The notes beneath the pieces were generated by a model. It saw only the letters and a list, made by a program, of their open reading frames with translations, had not been told where the DNA came from and ran no database searches. From contig NZ_CP094723.1 of assembly GCF_025558585.1 (NCBI RefSeq), positions 682,001 through 746,000 on the forward strand: a stretch of 64,000 nt of DNA. The letters are read 5' to 3'. Position numbers and translations under genes: made by a program. This stretch comes from Staphylococcus sp. IVB6214. Its GTDB lineage: Bacteria; Bacillota; Bacilli; Staphylococcales; Staphylococcaceae. Shown here one piece after another: positions 51,861 to 62,497 of this stretch (the first letter of the stretch is position 1; each line of letters starts with the position of its first letter).

Positions 51861-54800
51861 ATGCAACGTATAAAAAAAATCTTAGTTGCTAACCGTGGTG
51901 AAATTGCAATTCGAATTTTTAGAGCAGCAACAGAATTAGGGATTCAAACTGTCGCAATTTATTCTAAAGAAGATATGCGTGCTTTACATCGTTATAAAGC
52001 AGATGAAGCTTATTTGGTAGGAGAAGATCTTGGACCCGCTGAATCATATTTGAATATCGAACGTATTATTCAAATTGCGAAAGAAGCAAATGTAGATGCC
52101 ATCCATCCAGGTTACGGTTTTTTAAGTGAAAATATGCAGTTTGCGAAACGTTGTGCAGAAGAAGGCATTATTTTTGTCGGGCCAGAACTTGAACATCTTG
52201 ATATGTTTGGTGATAAGGTCAAAGCACGTACAACAGCAATACGTTGGAACTTACCAGTCATACCGGGAACAGACGGCCCCGTAGACAATATCGAAGCAGC
52301 AGCAGCTTTTGCTGAAACAGCAGGTTACCCTTTGATGATCAAAGCGACGAGTGGCGGCGGCGGTAAAGGGATGCGAATTGTTCGAGATGCTTCTGAGTTG
52401 TCCGAAGCTTTTACTCGTGCAAAATCAGAAGCGGAGAAATCTTTTGGTAGCAGTGAGGTTTACATAGAGAAGTTTATCGATGAACCGAAGCATATCGAAG
52501 TCCAAGTGATAGGGGACAAAGAGGGCAATATCATCCACCTATATGAACGTGATTGTTCTGTTCAACGACGTCATCAAAAGGTTGTTGAAGTGGCACCATC
52601 TGTGAGTTTGTCTGAAGCAATGCGTGAAGAGATTTGTCGTGCCGCTGTTGATTTAATGCAACAAATAAAATATGTCAATGCAGGAACAGTTGAATTTTTA
52701 GTATCCGGTGATGATTATTATTTCATTGAAGTAAACCCACGTATTCAAGTTGAACATACGATTACAGAAATGATTACCGGTGTTGACATCGTTAAAACAC
52801 AGTTACTCATTGCTGATGGGGAACTATTACATGGTGATCGCGTCGGATTACCACAACAAGCAGATATACAATCGATGGGATATGCGATTCAATGTCGTAT
52901 TACAACAGAAGACCCAACTCAGGACTTCATGCCTGATACAGGACGTATTGTTGCCTACCGTTCAAGCGGTGGTTTTGGCGTACGTCTCGATGCAGGAGAT
53001 GCCTTCCAAGGTGCTGAAATTTCACCCTACTATGATTCTTTATTAGTAAAAATTTCAACGCATGCCATCAGTTACAAAGAAGCAAGAGAAAAAATGGCAC
53101 GTTCACTACAAGAAATGCGTATTCGTGGCGTAAAAACGAATATTCCATTTTTATATAATGTCATTCAACATGTACAGTTTGCTTCGGGTGATTATTCAAC
53201 GAAGTTTTTAGAAGAAGCACCTGAGTTATTCATCATTCAGCCTTCAAGAGACCGTGGAACGAAAACATTGGAATATATCGGCAATGTGACAATCAATGGG
53301 TTCCCAAGTGTAGAGAAACGTCCTAAACCACATTTTGAAGCTGCAGATGTGCCAAAGGTAAAAGAGAGAGAGATTACACAATTACGTGGTACGAAGCAAT
53401 TGTTAGATGAACAAGGACCTAATGCTGTGGCGGAATGGGTGAAAGCGCAAGATGAAGTATTGATCACGGATACGACATTTCGTGATGCACATCAATCATT
53501 ATTAGCGACACGTGTCCGTACACATGACTTGTTACAGATTGCACCAGAAACAGCACGTGTGATGCAAGATAACTTTTCACTAGAGTTATGGGGTGGTGCG
53601 ACGTTTGATGTGGCATACAACTTCTTGAAAGAAAACCCCTGGGATCGACTCAAATTATTAAGAAAAGCCATTCCGAATGTACTCTTCCAAATGTTATTAC
53701 GTGCATCGAATGCGGTTGGTTATAAAAACTATCCGGATAATGTCATACAGAAGTTTGTCTCAGAAAGTGCAAAAGCAGGCGTAGATGTGTTCAGAATTTT
53801 TGATTCGTTGAACTGGGTAGAACAGATGAAGGTAGCCAATGAGGCGGTACAGGAAGCGGGCAAAATATCAGAAGGAACGATTTGTTATACAGGTGATATT
53901 TTAGATACAACGCGTTCGAATGTGTATACATTAGAATATTATGTTGACTTAGCGAAAACATTGGAGCGAGAAGGCTTCCATATGCTGGCAATCAAAGATA
54001 TGGCAGGTCTCTTGAAACCACGAGCTGCATACGAATTAATCGGTGGGTTAAAGGCAGCAGTGGACTTACCAATCCACTTGCATACACATGATACGAGTGG
54101 TAACGGAATATTGACATATAACCAAGCGATTAATGCAGGTGTGGATGTGATTGATACCGCTGTTGCAGCGATGTCAGGATTAACAAGTCAACCGAGCAGC
54201 AACTCGCTTTACTATGCGATGAGTGGTTTCTCCCGTGACATTCGTATGGATATTGAAGGTCACGAACGTTTATCACATTATTGGGATGCGATTCGTCCGT
54301 ACTACCAAGACTTTGAAAGTGACATGAAGTCTCCACATACAGAAATCTATCAACACGAGATGCCGGGTGGACAATACTCTAACTTACGTCAACAAGCCAA
54401 AAGTCTCGGATTGGGTGAACGATTTGGCGAAGTGAAAGAGATGTATCGCCGTGTGAACTTATTGTTTGGTGATATCGTTAAAGTAACACCGTCTTCAAAA
54501 GTTGTCGGAGATATGGCACTGTACATGGTTCAAAATGATTTGGATGAAGCACAAGTACTATCTGACGGACATAAACTGGACTTCCCTGATTCAGTCGTCT
54601 CGTTCTTCAAGGGGGAAATCGGTCAACCGGTGAATGGTTTCAACAAACAATTACAAGAAGTTATTTTGAAAGGACAAAAAGCACTCACTGATCGTCCGGG
54701 TGAACATCTAGCACCTGTTGATTTTGATCAATTGAAAGTAGAACTTCAGGAAAAGCAACAGCGTGAAGTGACGGAACAAGATGTGGTGAGTTATGCACTT

Positions 54801-55313
54801 TATCCGAAAGTATATGAGCAATATATGCAGACATTTGAACGATTCGGAGATGTGTCACTGTTAGACACACCAACATTCTTCTTTGGCATGCGTGATAATG
54901 AGACGATTAAGATTGAAATCGACAAAGGAAAAGTATTGGTCATCACATTACAAACAATTACGCAACCTGATGATAATGGTATGCGTACAGTTTTCTTTGA
55001 AATGAATGGTCAAGCACGACGTATCCAAGTGAAAGATGAAAATATTCAAGCGGTACATCTTGCCAAACCAAAAGCAGACAAAAACAATCCGAACCATATC
55101 GGCGCACAAATGCCAGGTACGGTCATTGATGTAAAAGTGTCAGAAAATGATGTAGTTGAAGCAGGACAATCTTTAATTATTACTGAAGCGATGAAGATGG
55201 AGACAACTGTTCAAGCACCATTTAAAGGGACGATTAAATCAATACACGTCCAAAACAATGATGCTATTGAAACAGGAGATTTATTAATTGAAATAGAAAA
55301 GCTTGATGGATAG
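51861..55313 (+). CDS. pyc: Pyruvate carboxylase
   Basis: Biotin enzyme (1150 residues) that makes oxaloacetate from pyruvate and bicarbonate to refill the TCA cycle. Biotin carboxylase domain (1-450; 'KATSGGGGKGMRIV', 'EVNPRIQVEHTITE'), carboxyltransferase domain (about 530-800; 'TDTTFRDAHQSLLATRVR', 'HLHTHDTSGNG'), allosteric linker and BCCP domain with 'TEAMKMETT' that puts biotin on Lys1112. Full length. GGGGG precedes the ATG. Confidence 0.98.
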   Translation: MQRIKKILVANRGEIAIRIFRAATELGIQTVAIYSKEDMRALHRYKADEAYLVGEDLGPAESYLNIERIIQIAKEANVDAIHPGYGFLSENMQFAKRCAEEGIIFVGPELEHLDMFGDKVKARTTAIRWNLPVIPGTDGPVDNIEAAAAFAETAGYPLMIKATSGGGGKGMRIVRDASELSEAFTRAKSEAEKSFGSSEVYIEKFIDEPKHIEVQVIGDKEGNIIHLYERDCSVQRRHQKVVEVAPSVSLSEAMREEICRAAVDLMQQIKYVNAGTVEFLVSGDDYYFIEVNPRIQVEHTITEMITGVDIVKTQLLIADGELLHGDRVGLPQQADIQSMGYAIQCRITTEDPTQDFMPDTGRIVAYRSSGGFGVRLDAGDAFQGAEISPYYDSLLVKISTHAISYKEAREKMARSLQEMRIRGVKTNIPFLYNVIQHVQFASGDYSTKFLEEAPELFIIQPSRDRGTKTLEYIGNVTINGFPSVEKRPKPHFEAADVPKVKEREITQLRGTKQLLDEQGPNAVAEWVKAQDEVLITDTTFRDAHQSLLATRVRTHDLLQIAPETARVMQDNFSLELWGGATFDVAYNFLKENPWDRLKLLRKAIPNVLFQMLLRASNAVGYKNYPDNVIQKFVSESAKAGVDVFRIFDSLNWVEQMKVANEAVQEAGKISEGTICYTGDILDTTRSNVYTLEYYVDLAKTLEREGFHMLAIKDMAGLLKPRAAYELIGGLKAAVDLPIHLHTHDTSGNGILTYNQAINAGVDVIDTAVAAMSGLTSQPSSNSLYYAMSGFSRDIRMDIEGHERLSHYWDAIRPYYQDFESDMKSPHTEIYQHEMPGGQYSNLRQQAKSLGLGERFGEVKEMYRRVNLLFGDIVKVTPSSKVVGDMALYMVQNDLDEAQVLSDGHKLDFPDSVVSFFKGEIGQPVNGFNKQLQEVILKGQKALTDRPGEHLAPVDFDQLKVELQEKQQREVTEQDVVSYALYPKVYEQYMQTFERFGDVSLLDTPTFFFGMRDNETIKIEIDKGKVLVITLQTITQPDDNGMRTVFFEMNGQARRIQVKDENIQAVHLAKPKADKNNPNHIGAQMPGTVIDVKVSENDVVEAGQSLIITEAMKMETTVQAPFKGTIKSIHVQNNDAIETGDLLIEIEKLDG

Positions 55314-55316
55314 AAG

Positions 55317-55358
55317 AAACCCGCTTGTCATTGTATTATGCATGACAAGCGGGTTTTT
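55317..55358. terminator. Bidirectional terminator between pyc and ctaA
   Basis: AAACCCGCTTGTCAT pairs with ATGACAAGCGGGTTT, followed by T residues; ctaA converges from the other side. Confidence 0.92.
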
Positions 55359-55362
55359 AAAA

Positions 55363-56271
55363 TTATTGTTCGCCACGATTCGATCTGATAATCAGTAAGA
55401 TGAAGTAGCTGATCAATCCAAAGAGTAACGTAATGAACAATGCGTGTAACAACGCAATGATAAGATTTACTTCAGTGATGATTGATAAAGCACCAGTCGT
55501 AACCTGTAAAATAATCAAGATAAAGCTCGCTGTATAACCATAATGAATCGTACGATTATCTCGATAGTTTTTAACAGCATGGATATATGTTAATAAAATA
55601 ATAGTGAAGGCAAGTATCGCCATAATACGATGTGCGAGCTGTACCCAGTCATGAACGCCATGTGGAACAAGGTCACCAAAAGGTAACGGCCATGCACCGT
55701 ATGCGAGACTAGACTCAGTATGACGAACAAGTGCACCTGTATAAATTGTGACATATACAATGGCTGTCATCATAAATGTATAAATTTGCAATGGCTTTTT
55801 GATGTGTACAATATTTGCTTCATATTTTTGATCAAGATCAAAAATGATGAGTGTTAAAACAAATACCGATGCGAAACTGATGAGTGAGATACCAAAATGT
55901 AATGCCAAAACATAATCATTTTGTTGCCACATAACTGCAGCAGCGCCTACTAATGCTTGAATTAATAAGAAACCAACACTTATTTTACAGAGTGGTTTGA
56001 CTTCACGGATGTGGCCAATATTTTTCCACGCCGTAATGACGAGCCAAGTTACAATTAAGAGTGATAAACCAGAGACAGCTCTATGACTTAATTCGATGAT
56101 TGTTTCAATAGGAAGATTCTCGGGCAGTAATGCACCGTGACATAACGGCCAGTCTGATCCACAACCATCTTCTGAACCTGTTTTTGTAACGAGTGCGCCA
56201 CCTAGCTGTACCCATATCATCATGAGTGTCGCTAATACTGATAACCACTTCAGGTTGCGCTTTTTAAACAA
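55363..56271 (-). CDS. ctaA: Haem A synthase
   Basis: Membrane enzyme (302 residues) that oxidises haem O to haem A. Eight helices; '[23 protein letters not shown]' region with the two conserved cysteines, '[10 protein letters not shown]' and 'QLAHRIMAI' with haem histidines. I choose the TTG at 56271, 7 bases after GAGGTG, because it gives the family N-terminus [10 protein letters not shown]. Divergent from ctaB, sharing an unusual GC-rich leader. Confidence 0.95.
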   Translation of the reverse strand: MFKKRNLKWLSVLATLMMIWVQLGGALVTKTGSEDGCGSDWPLCHGALLPENLPIETIIELSHRAVSGLSLLIVTWLVITAWKNIGHIREVKPLCKISVGFLLIQALVGAAAVMWQQNDYVLALHFGISLISFASVFVLTLIIFDLDQKYEANIVHIKKPLQIYTFMMTAIVYVTIYTGALVRHTESSLAYGAWPLPFGDLVPHGVHDWVQLAHRIMAILAFTIILLTYIHAVKNYRDNRTIHYGYTASFILIILQVTTGALSIITEVNLIIALLHALFITLLFGLISYFILLIIRSNRGEQ

Positions 56272-56300
56272 TGCTAAACACCTCAATATATTTTTATTTT

Positions 56301-56351
56301 ACAGGACGGCGGCCGGATGCATTGCTGTATGAAAATAGTTTACCGTCCTGT
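56301..56351 (-). promoter_or_regulatory. ctaA leader hairpin
   Basis: ACAGGACGG (56301-56309) and CCGTCCTGT (56343-56351) form a 9-bp perfect stem in the ctaA leader, with a GGCGGCCGG stretch in the loop that is GC-rich for this region. No T tract follows on either strand. Confidence 0.4.
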
Positions 56352-56390
56352 TAAGAATTCTTCTATATTATAGCAAAAAGCACTCTGTTA

Positions 56391-56417
56391 TTGTGAAACA
56401 ATTCATGATGAATTGTT
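56391..56417. promoter_or_regulatory. Redox-type operator candidate between ctaA and ctaB
   Basis: TTGTGAAACAATTCATGA (56391-56408) matches the Rex box TTGTGAAWWWWTTCACAA at all but three positions and begins with the TTGTGAA of ResD-type boxes. It overlaps a perfect 21-base palindrome AACAATTCATGATGAATTGTT cut at 56397-56417. Confidence 0.4.
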
Positions 56418-56518
56418 GAATGTCGATAAAGTGTCACAAAAAATTCGGAATAAAGCTAGTCAATGATAGGACTTTCATATATCATTGATATATATGACAA
56501 AAAAAGGGGGGTAAATCA

Positions 56519-57430
56519 ATGTCGAAATCAGAAGTAGTTCCCGAAACTACTGGACGAATTTCATATAAAGAGCTTAAAGCAATCGTTAAGTTAGGACTTG
56601 TTCAAGGCAACTTAATTCCAGCATTTGCAGGTGGTTGGCTCGCAATTGTGATGACGAATCGATCGTTTTTATCATCAATACCAGAATTGATTGTGATGAT
56701 GATTGGGTCTACGCTTGTGATGGGTGGTGCTTGTGCTATTAATAACTATTATGATCAAGATATCGATCAGTTAATGCCAAGTAAACAAAATCGCCCGACA
56801 GTGAACGATCGCATATCAGACCGAAACCTTATTATGCTAAGTATGGGCATGATGATTTTCGGTGAATTGCTCTTATTTATGATCAATGTCCCAGCTGGCG
56901 TCATTGGTTTAGCTGGTATTGTTGGATACGTTTCATTCTATTCGATATGGTCTAAGAGACATACGACTTGGAATACAGTTGTAGGTAGCTTTCCAGGTGC
57001 CGTGCCACCACTCATTGGCTGGGCTGCAATAGATGGCCAATTAAGTGTGATGGCTTTAGCATTATTTGCTGTCGTATTCGCATGGCAACCTATTCACTTC
57101 TATGCACTTGCTATCAAGCGTAGTGACGAATACCGTGTTGCCAACATCCCAATGCTACCATCAGTTAAAGGATTTAATAGAACGCGAATTGGCATGTTCC
57201 TATGGTTAATCGCACTTTTACCACTACCATTTTTGATGCAAGAACTTGGTACGACGTTTGTTGTTTTAGCAACTTTGCTTAACCTCGGATGGATCGGGTT
57301 AGGACTAACAAGTTTTAAAGCATCAACAGATGAATCAAAATGGGCAACGAAAATGTTTGTTTATTCATTGAACTATCTTGTCGTATTTTTTGCACTTGTG
57401 GTAGTGATATCATTAATAAAATGGATTTAA
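56519..57430 (+). CDS. ctaB: Haem O synthase (protohaem farnesyltransferase)
   Basis: UbiA-family membrane prenyltransferase (303 residues) that adds a farnesyl group to haem B. The aspartate-rich motif '[15 protein letters not shown]' and a second '[17 protein letters not shown]' are present, with about nine helices. A run of G residues (AAAGGGGGG) precedes the ATG by 7 bases. Confidence 0.96.
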   Translation: MSKSEVVPETTGRISYKELKAIVKLGLVQGNLIPAFAGGWLAIVMTNRSFLSSIPELIVMMIGSTLVMGGACAINNYYDQDIDQLMPSKQNRPTVNDRISDRNLIMLSMGMMIFGELLLFMINVPAGVIGLAGIVGYVSFYSIWSKRHTTWNTVVGSFPGAVPPLIGWAAIDGQLSVMALALFAVVFAWQPIHFYALAIKRSDEYRVANIPMLPSVKGFNRTRIGMFLWLIALLPLPFLMQELGTTFVVLATLLNLGWIGLGLTSFKASTDESKWATKMFVYSLNYLVVFFALVVVISLIKWI

Positions 57431-57455
57431 ATGACAAATAAGCGAGGATGAGAAG

Positions 57456-57917
57456 ATGAGCTTACCTATTTTACCTACTATTAGTACAACCTGCATCGTG
57501 ATAAGTGCCATTCTTGTAGCAATCGGTTGGCGCCTTATATGGAAACGTCAATTTGAACAGCATAAGAAAGTAATGTTGTGGGCAGCATGTTTTGCTGTAC
57601 TATTTTTTGCGATTTATGCCAGCCGTACGATTTTTATCGGTAATACTGCATTCGGTGGTCCGGATTCCGTGCGCATCTATTATACATTTTTCTTGATTTT
57701 CCACATTATACTTGCAACAATCGGTGCGGTATTTGGCTTAATTCAAATTTTTACAGGTATTAAAGACAAATATGAAGTACACCGTAAAACAGGCCCAATT
57801 GCCTCTGTTATTTGGTTCTTCACAGCTATTACAGGCGTAGCAGTGTATGTTCTGTTATACGTTCTATATCCAGGTGGAGAAACAACATCATTAATCAAGG
57901 CAACATTTGGTTTATAA
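57456..57917 (+). CDS. ctaM: DUF420 quinol-oxidase factor CtaM
   Basis: A 153-residue membrane protein with four helices matching DUF420 ('RTIFIGNTAFGGPDSVRIYY', 'FHIILATIGAVFG'). CtaM is reported in S. aureus as needed for active QoxABCD. It follows ctaB by 25 bases and precedes a terminator, so it is co-transcribed with haem O synthase. Confidence 0.93.
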   Translation: MSLPILPTISTTCIVISAILVAIGWRLIWKRQFEQHKKVMLWAACFAVLFFAIYASRTIFIGNTAFGGPDSVRIYYTFFLIFHIILATIGAVFGLIQIFTGIKDKYEVHRKTGPIASVIWFFTAITGVAVYVLLYVLYPGGETTSLIKATFGL

Positions 57918-57931
57918 TTTCTTTAACCTAG

Positions 57932-57971
57932 CAGCTGGCTAACACATTGATTGTGATTAGTCAGCTTTTTT
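57932..57971 (+). terminator. ctaBM terminator
   Basis: AGCTGGCTAA pairs with TTAGTCAGCT, followed by TTTTTT. Confidence 0.85.
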
Positions 57972-58022
57972 AGTTTAAAAATATAACGAAATGGCTATCT
58001 TAACAATATAAAAGTAATCGTG

Positions 58023-58051
58023 TTACTATCTGGACTAAAATGCGATACAAT
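58023..58051 (+). promoter_or_regulatory. Promoter of the CAP-domain gene
   Basis: TTACTA (58023-58028), 17-base spacer, TACAAT (58046-58051), 38 bases before the ATG. Confidence 0.55.
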
Positions 58052-58088
58052 AGGATTCAAATAGTCAATTTCTGTAAAGGAGTGTGCG

Positions 58089-59165
58089 ATGAAACGTTTA
58101 ATTATTAAAATTATAGGTGTATTCATATTAATCGGTTTTTTAGTTTATTTGTTTTATGCACCTCGTTTGGAATTTGACGTCATAGAAAACCCGAATAAAA
58201 AAACCGAACATCAATACGAAAAAGCTAAGCAACCAACACAATCTACCGTTTCGGAAAACCCAAAATTAGAGAAGGGGTTAGGATTGCTTATCGGCAAACC
58301 AATGTCAGATGTGACAAAAAAATATGGACAGGCTGATCGTGTCTATCACTATCTTAATGGTTACCGTACATATGTATTTAAAAGAGATCATGCATACATG
58401 CTTATTACGATTAAGGATAACGTTGTAAAATCAGCCTATGTGACAGGAGAAAAAACGGAATCGCAAAGTGGCCCAATTAAGATTGGGGATGATGCGACTA
58501 ATTTGTACAATGCGTATTCGTTAACAACAGAACCACAATTTGAGTTCAATAACAGACATTACCACTTTGAACTGTCTGATATAGATGTTAAGACGCAGGC
58601 ACTTATCCAATTTGATCAAGTTTTTGCACAAGTGTTTATTGATCAACAAAGTAATAAAATTATGGGTGTTCGATATTTAGATAAAGAAGCATTGGTAGAC
58701 ATTAATCCATATTCGCATAATGAATCGGACGAAGAAAGTCCCTCATCTCAAGATATGTCGGCAAAGAGAAGTCCAGATCAAAATGCGAATCAATTATTAA
58801 CATTGTATGAAGTGACAAATGAAATGAGAACCTTGCATCAACGTGAAGCTTTGGAAGTCAATACAACTCTTGAAAATGTTGCAACAGTCAATCTTTTCCA
58901 ATCTGTTGATGATAGCTCGGTAGAATTTACAGAGAATAATTTAATCAGCCTTATTGATGAAACACCGCTCACTTATCAGTCTATTTCACAAAACGTTGGT
59001 TATAACTTTAATGATGTCCCAACACTTGTCAATAGTTGGATGAATTCTGATACACATCGATCGAGATTACTTAGTGGAAAATATGATGAGATGGGTGGTA
59101 AAATAGACGACAATTACTTTTTACTAATCTTTTTAGAGCGAGGTGACGATCAAAATGATGTTTGA
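58089..59165 (+). CDS. Membrane-anchored protein with degenerate CAP domain
   Basis: A 358-residue protein like Bacillus YlbC. One N-terminal helix (about 5-25) anchors it, and the rest is outside the cell. Residues 60-205 form the CAP-associated N domain ('GLLIGKPMSDVTKKYGQADR'); residues 230-355 are CAP/SCP-like ('NQLLTLYEVTNEMRTLHQRE', 'SWMNSDTHRSRLL'). The HS-x-DM and second His of active CAP domains are missing ('VATVNLFQSVDD'), so enzyme-like activity is doubtful. It overlaps ylbF by 11 bases. Confidence 0.85.
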   Translation: MKRLIIKIIGVFILIGFLVYLFYAPRLEFDVIENPNKKTEHQYEKAKQPTQSTVSENPKLEKGLGLLIGKPMSDVTKKYGQADRVYHYLNGYRTYVFKRDHAYMLITIKDNVVKSAYVTGEKTESQSGPIKIGDDATNLYNAYSLTTEPQFEFNNRHYHFELSDIDVKTQALIQFDQVFAQVFIDQQSNKIMGVRYLDKEALVDINPYSHNESDEESPSSQDMSAKRSPDQNANQLLTLYEVTNEMRTLHQREALEVNTTLENVATVNLFQSVDDSSVEFTENNLISLIDETPLTYQSISQNVGYNFNDVPTLVNSWMNSDTHRSRLLSGKYDEMGGKIDDNYFLLIFLERGDDQNDV

Positions 59166-59592
59166 TGAAGCGGTTGTCGATGTCTTAGACGAAACAGATG
59201 CATTAGCAGACATGATTCGTCAGTCAGATATTTTTCAAAACTATCTGGAAGCGAAACGCCAACTCGATCAAGACGAAGTGGCAAGTGCTTATTATCGTAC
59301 ATTTATGAAGGCGAAAGAACGTTATGAAGAAGTACAACGCTTCGGTCGTTATCATCCCGATTATCAGGAAATTATGCTCGATACAAGACGTCAAAAACGC
59401 GCTTATGATACACATGAAACAGTCGTGACATTTAAGCAATGCGAGCATGATCTACAATTGTTGTTGGATGAAGTGGTGACTATTCTCGCTTCTAGTGTTT
59501 CTGAGCATGTGAAGGTCGATGCTGGTACGCCACTCTTCAATCAGGAGAGTTGTGGATGTGGCTCAGGTGGCGGTTGTCAATGTCATGCATGA
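59155..59592 (+). CDS. ylbF: YlbF/RicF family protein with Cys-rich tail
   Basis: A 145-residue helical protein of the YlbF (DUF964) family. Four cysteines at 133, 135, 141 and 143 in a Gly-rich tail match the Fe-S-binding tail known from B. subtilis RicF, a partner of RicA and RicT that affects RNase Y processing. The ATG at 59155 (a second at 59158) follows GAGGTG in the end of the CAP gene; the GTG at 59143 is less likely. Confidence 0.92.
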   Translation: MMFDEAVVDVLDETDALADMIRQSDIFQNYLEAKRQLDQDEVASAYYRTFMKAKERYEEVQRFGRYHPDYQEIMLDTRRQKRAYDTHETVVTFKQCEHDLQLLLDEVVTILASSVSEHVKVDAGTPLFNQESCGCGSGGGCQCHA

Positions 59593-59616
59593 TGATATTG
59601 ATTGAATACGCATACA

Positions 59617-59660
59617 AAGAGAGGGAGGCGGACATAATGTTCAACTCCCTCTCTTTTTTA
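59617..59660. terminator. ylbF terminator
   Basis: AAAGAGAGGGAG pairs with CTCCCTCTCTTT, followed by T residues, between convergent genes. Confidence 0.9.
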
Positions 59661-59681
59661 TCCAAATGATTTGATAGTTAA

Positions 59682-60608
59682 TTATTGCGTATAAAAACTT
59701 AAAAATTGTCTGCCGATTGTCGGACGATCTGTTACTAATGTATGGACACCTATTTGAGCCAAGTCTACCATATGATCGACATTATTGACGCCATAAAATC
59801 CGGGTGCAATATTTTGTTGGTTTAACCATGAGACAAGCTTACGGTGTGTCAATGGAATGCCTTTATGGACGGTTGGCATTTGGAACGTATCAGCTGTCCC
59901 TTGATAGAGATGACCTAAACCACTGTAACATTTCAAAATGCCTTCAGTGACTTCTGGTTGACTGGCACCGATTGCAATCTCATTTTGAAGGTCTAACGCA
60001 TGAAAACGTTCAATCTGTTCTTTGTAAAAACTTGTCACCAGTACACGTGATTCTGCATGATTGCGCTTGATCACTTCATATAAGCGTTGTGCTGCAATTT
60101 GACCTTCATAGCTATCAGGATGATCCTTAATGTCGATATTAACGAGTTGATTAGGATAGCGCTGTAATAGATTATCCATCGTCATAATTTTTGCTTGTGG
60201 GTGATTCTGGTATGGCTTATGTCCATTAATATCCCTGAAACGATAGCCAGCATCCAATTGTTGGAGCTCAGATAATGAATGATTTGCAACAAGTCCCGAA
60301 CCATTCGTTGTGCGGTCGACCGTTGCATCATGAAAGACAATCACTTGTTCATCTTTTGTCAGACGAATATCTGTTTCAAAACCTGTTAATCCCATAGCGA
60401 CAGAGTGATCAAAGGCAAGTTCAGTTGACTCTGGGCGTTCTTGCATTCCGCCACGATGACTAAAAACATAAGGTGCTTTATGTTGGAAAAATGGCTTGAT
60501 GTCTCGCGTTTGTTCACTTTTGTTCTTTTTTGTTGCATACAGGGTGCCACTCAGTATACTTGCAATACCGATCATAGATCCTGTTAAGATACGTCGTGTT
60601 TTCGTCAT
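59682..60608 (-). CDS. Secreted glycerophosphodiester phosphodiesterase
   Basis: A 308-residue GDPD-family protein with an N-terminal signal sequence or anchor helix (about 8-25). Catalytic segments: 'FSHRGGMQERPESTELAF' (His-Arg, with EST in place of the usual ENT), 'GFETDIRLTKDEQVIVFHD' (metal Glu/Asp and second His) and 'NIDIKDHPDS'. It hydrolyses glycerophosphodiesters to glycerol-3-phosphate, likely outside the membrane. GGGAGAG precedes the ATG. Confidence 0.92.
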   Translation of the reverse strand: MTKTRRILTGSMIGIASILSGTLYATKKNKSEQTRDIKPFFQHKAPYVFSHRGGMQERPESTELAFDHSVAMGLTGFETDIRLTKDEQVIVFHDATVDRTTNGSGLVANHSLSELQQLDAGYRFRDINGHKPYQNHPQAKIMTMDNLLQRYPNQLVNIDIKDHPDSYEGQIAAQRLYEVIKRNHAESRVLVTSFYKEQIERFHALDLQNEIAIGASQPEVTEGILKCYSGLGHLYQGTADTFQMPTVHKGIPLTHRKLVSWLNQQNIAPGFYGVNNVDHMVDLAQIGVHTLVTDRPTIGRQFLSFYTQ

Positions 60609-60706
60609 AAAATCTCTCCCTAAAATCTGTCATAAAACAAATATTACTGCTTTTCTCTACACTTGAACTCATGGTACGATAAGAGATAGAGTGCGAGGTG
60701 AAAAAG

Positions 60707-60961
60707 TTGGAAATCGTACAACGAGAAAAACTCATTGTCTATTTAAAAAACATGAAGCATGAACGTCATATTCGAAAATATGGCCATATTGTATACAGTA
60801 ATAAACAACTTAAATATGTCTACATGTACGTTGACACTGAACGTGTCGATGAAATTGTAGATAAGCTCAATAGATTAAAATATGTGACAAACATTATGGG
60901 TTCTCCATATAAAACTTTGAAAAAAGTATATGATAAAGAAAAACATGAAGAACTGAACTAA
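60707..60961 (+). CDS. ylbG: YlbG (UPF0298) family protein
   Basis: An 84-residue cytoplasmic protein matching UPF0298: '[18 protein letters not shown]' and '[18 protein letters not shown]'. I take the TTG at 60707 because the spacing from GAGGTG is normal and the N-terminus then has the same length as S. aureus; the GTG at 60698 is the alternative. It ends right next to the convergent gene at 60962. Function unknown. Confidence 0.88.
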   Translation: MEIVQREKLIVYLKNMKHERHIRKYGHIVYSNKQLKYVYMYVDTERVDEIVDKLNRLKYVTNIMGSPYKTLKKVYDKEKHEELN

Positions 60962-61351
60962 CTATTCTAATGGGGGAATCCAGCGCTGCAATCTAAGAAC
61001 GCTTTTTAGATAATTGAAATATAAATCCAATTCCGGATAGTCATCAGGTGCGTGCACATCGATACCCACCATTTCAATATCATATGGCGTTGCGAATGAT
61101 TGAATCATCGTATATTTTTTGTTGCCGTCAGGATACGGATAATTCATCGCATCCAACATCATATATATCGCTTGAAACTTTCGATTCGGTGTTGGTTGCA
61201 TAATGATGGCGACTGATGAGCGTTGTTGTTTAGATTTTGGTGTATGGAAAAATACAAGTCGTGCGATGCGTTCATGATTGTAATCAATCAATGCTTGGAA
61301 TTCATATAAATCAGTTAGACCATTGCCTAATACGATAAAAGATTGTTGCAT
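60962..61351 (-). CDS. Conserved hypothetical protein
   Basis: A 129-residue soluble protein, rich in beta and helix segments ('QSFIVLGNGLTDLYEF', 'ARLVFFHTPKSKQQ', 'VAIIMQPTPNRKFQAIYM'). GGAGG precedes the ATG. A gene of this type sits between ylbG and rsmD in staphylococci. I recognise no catalytic motif. It ends immediately at the ylbG stop, with no room for a terminator. Confidence 0.82.
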   Translation of the reverse strand: MQQSFIVLGNGLTDLYEFQALIDYNHERIARLVFFHTPKSKQQRSSVAIIMQPTPNRKFQAIYMMLDAMNYPYPDGNKKYTMIQSFATPYDIEMVGIDVHAPDDYPELDLYFNYLKSVLRLQRWIPPLE

Positions 61352-61411
61352 GGTTCAGCCTCCTTACTTTAAAGTATAGTAAAAATAAAATGAGATTGGA
61401 AGTGTCAGAGA

Positions 61412-62444
<1,033 letters not shown>

Positions 62445-62449
62445 AACAA

Positions 62450-62497
62450 AGTAAAGTGTGGTGTGATGAAAACAACAATCATCACATCACACTTTGT
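62450..62497. terminator. Hairpin between coaD and tmcAL
   Basis: AAAGTGTGGTGTGATGA pairs with TCATCACATCACACTTT (one mismatch). T tracts are short on both sides, but it is the only candidate between the convergent genes, and its right end overlaps the tmcAL stop. Confidence 0.7.
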
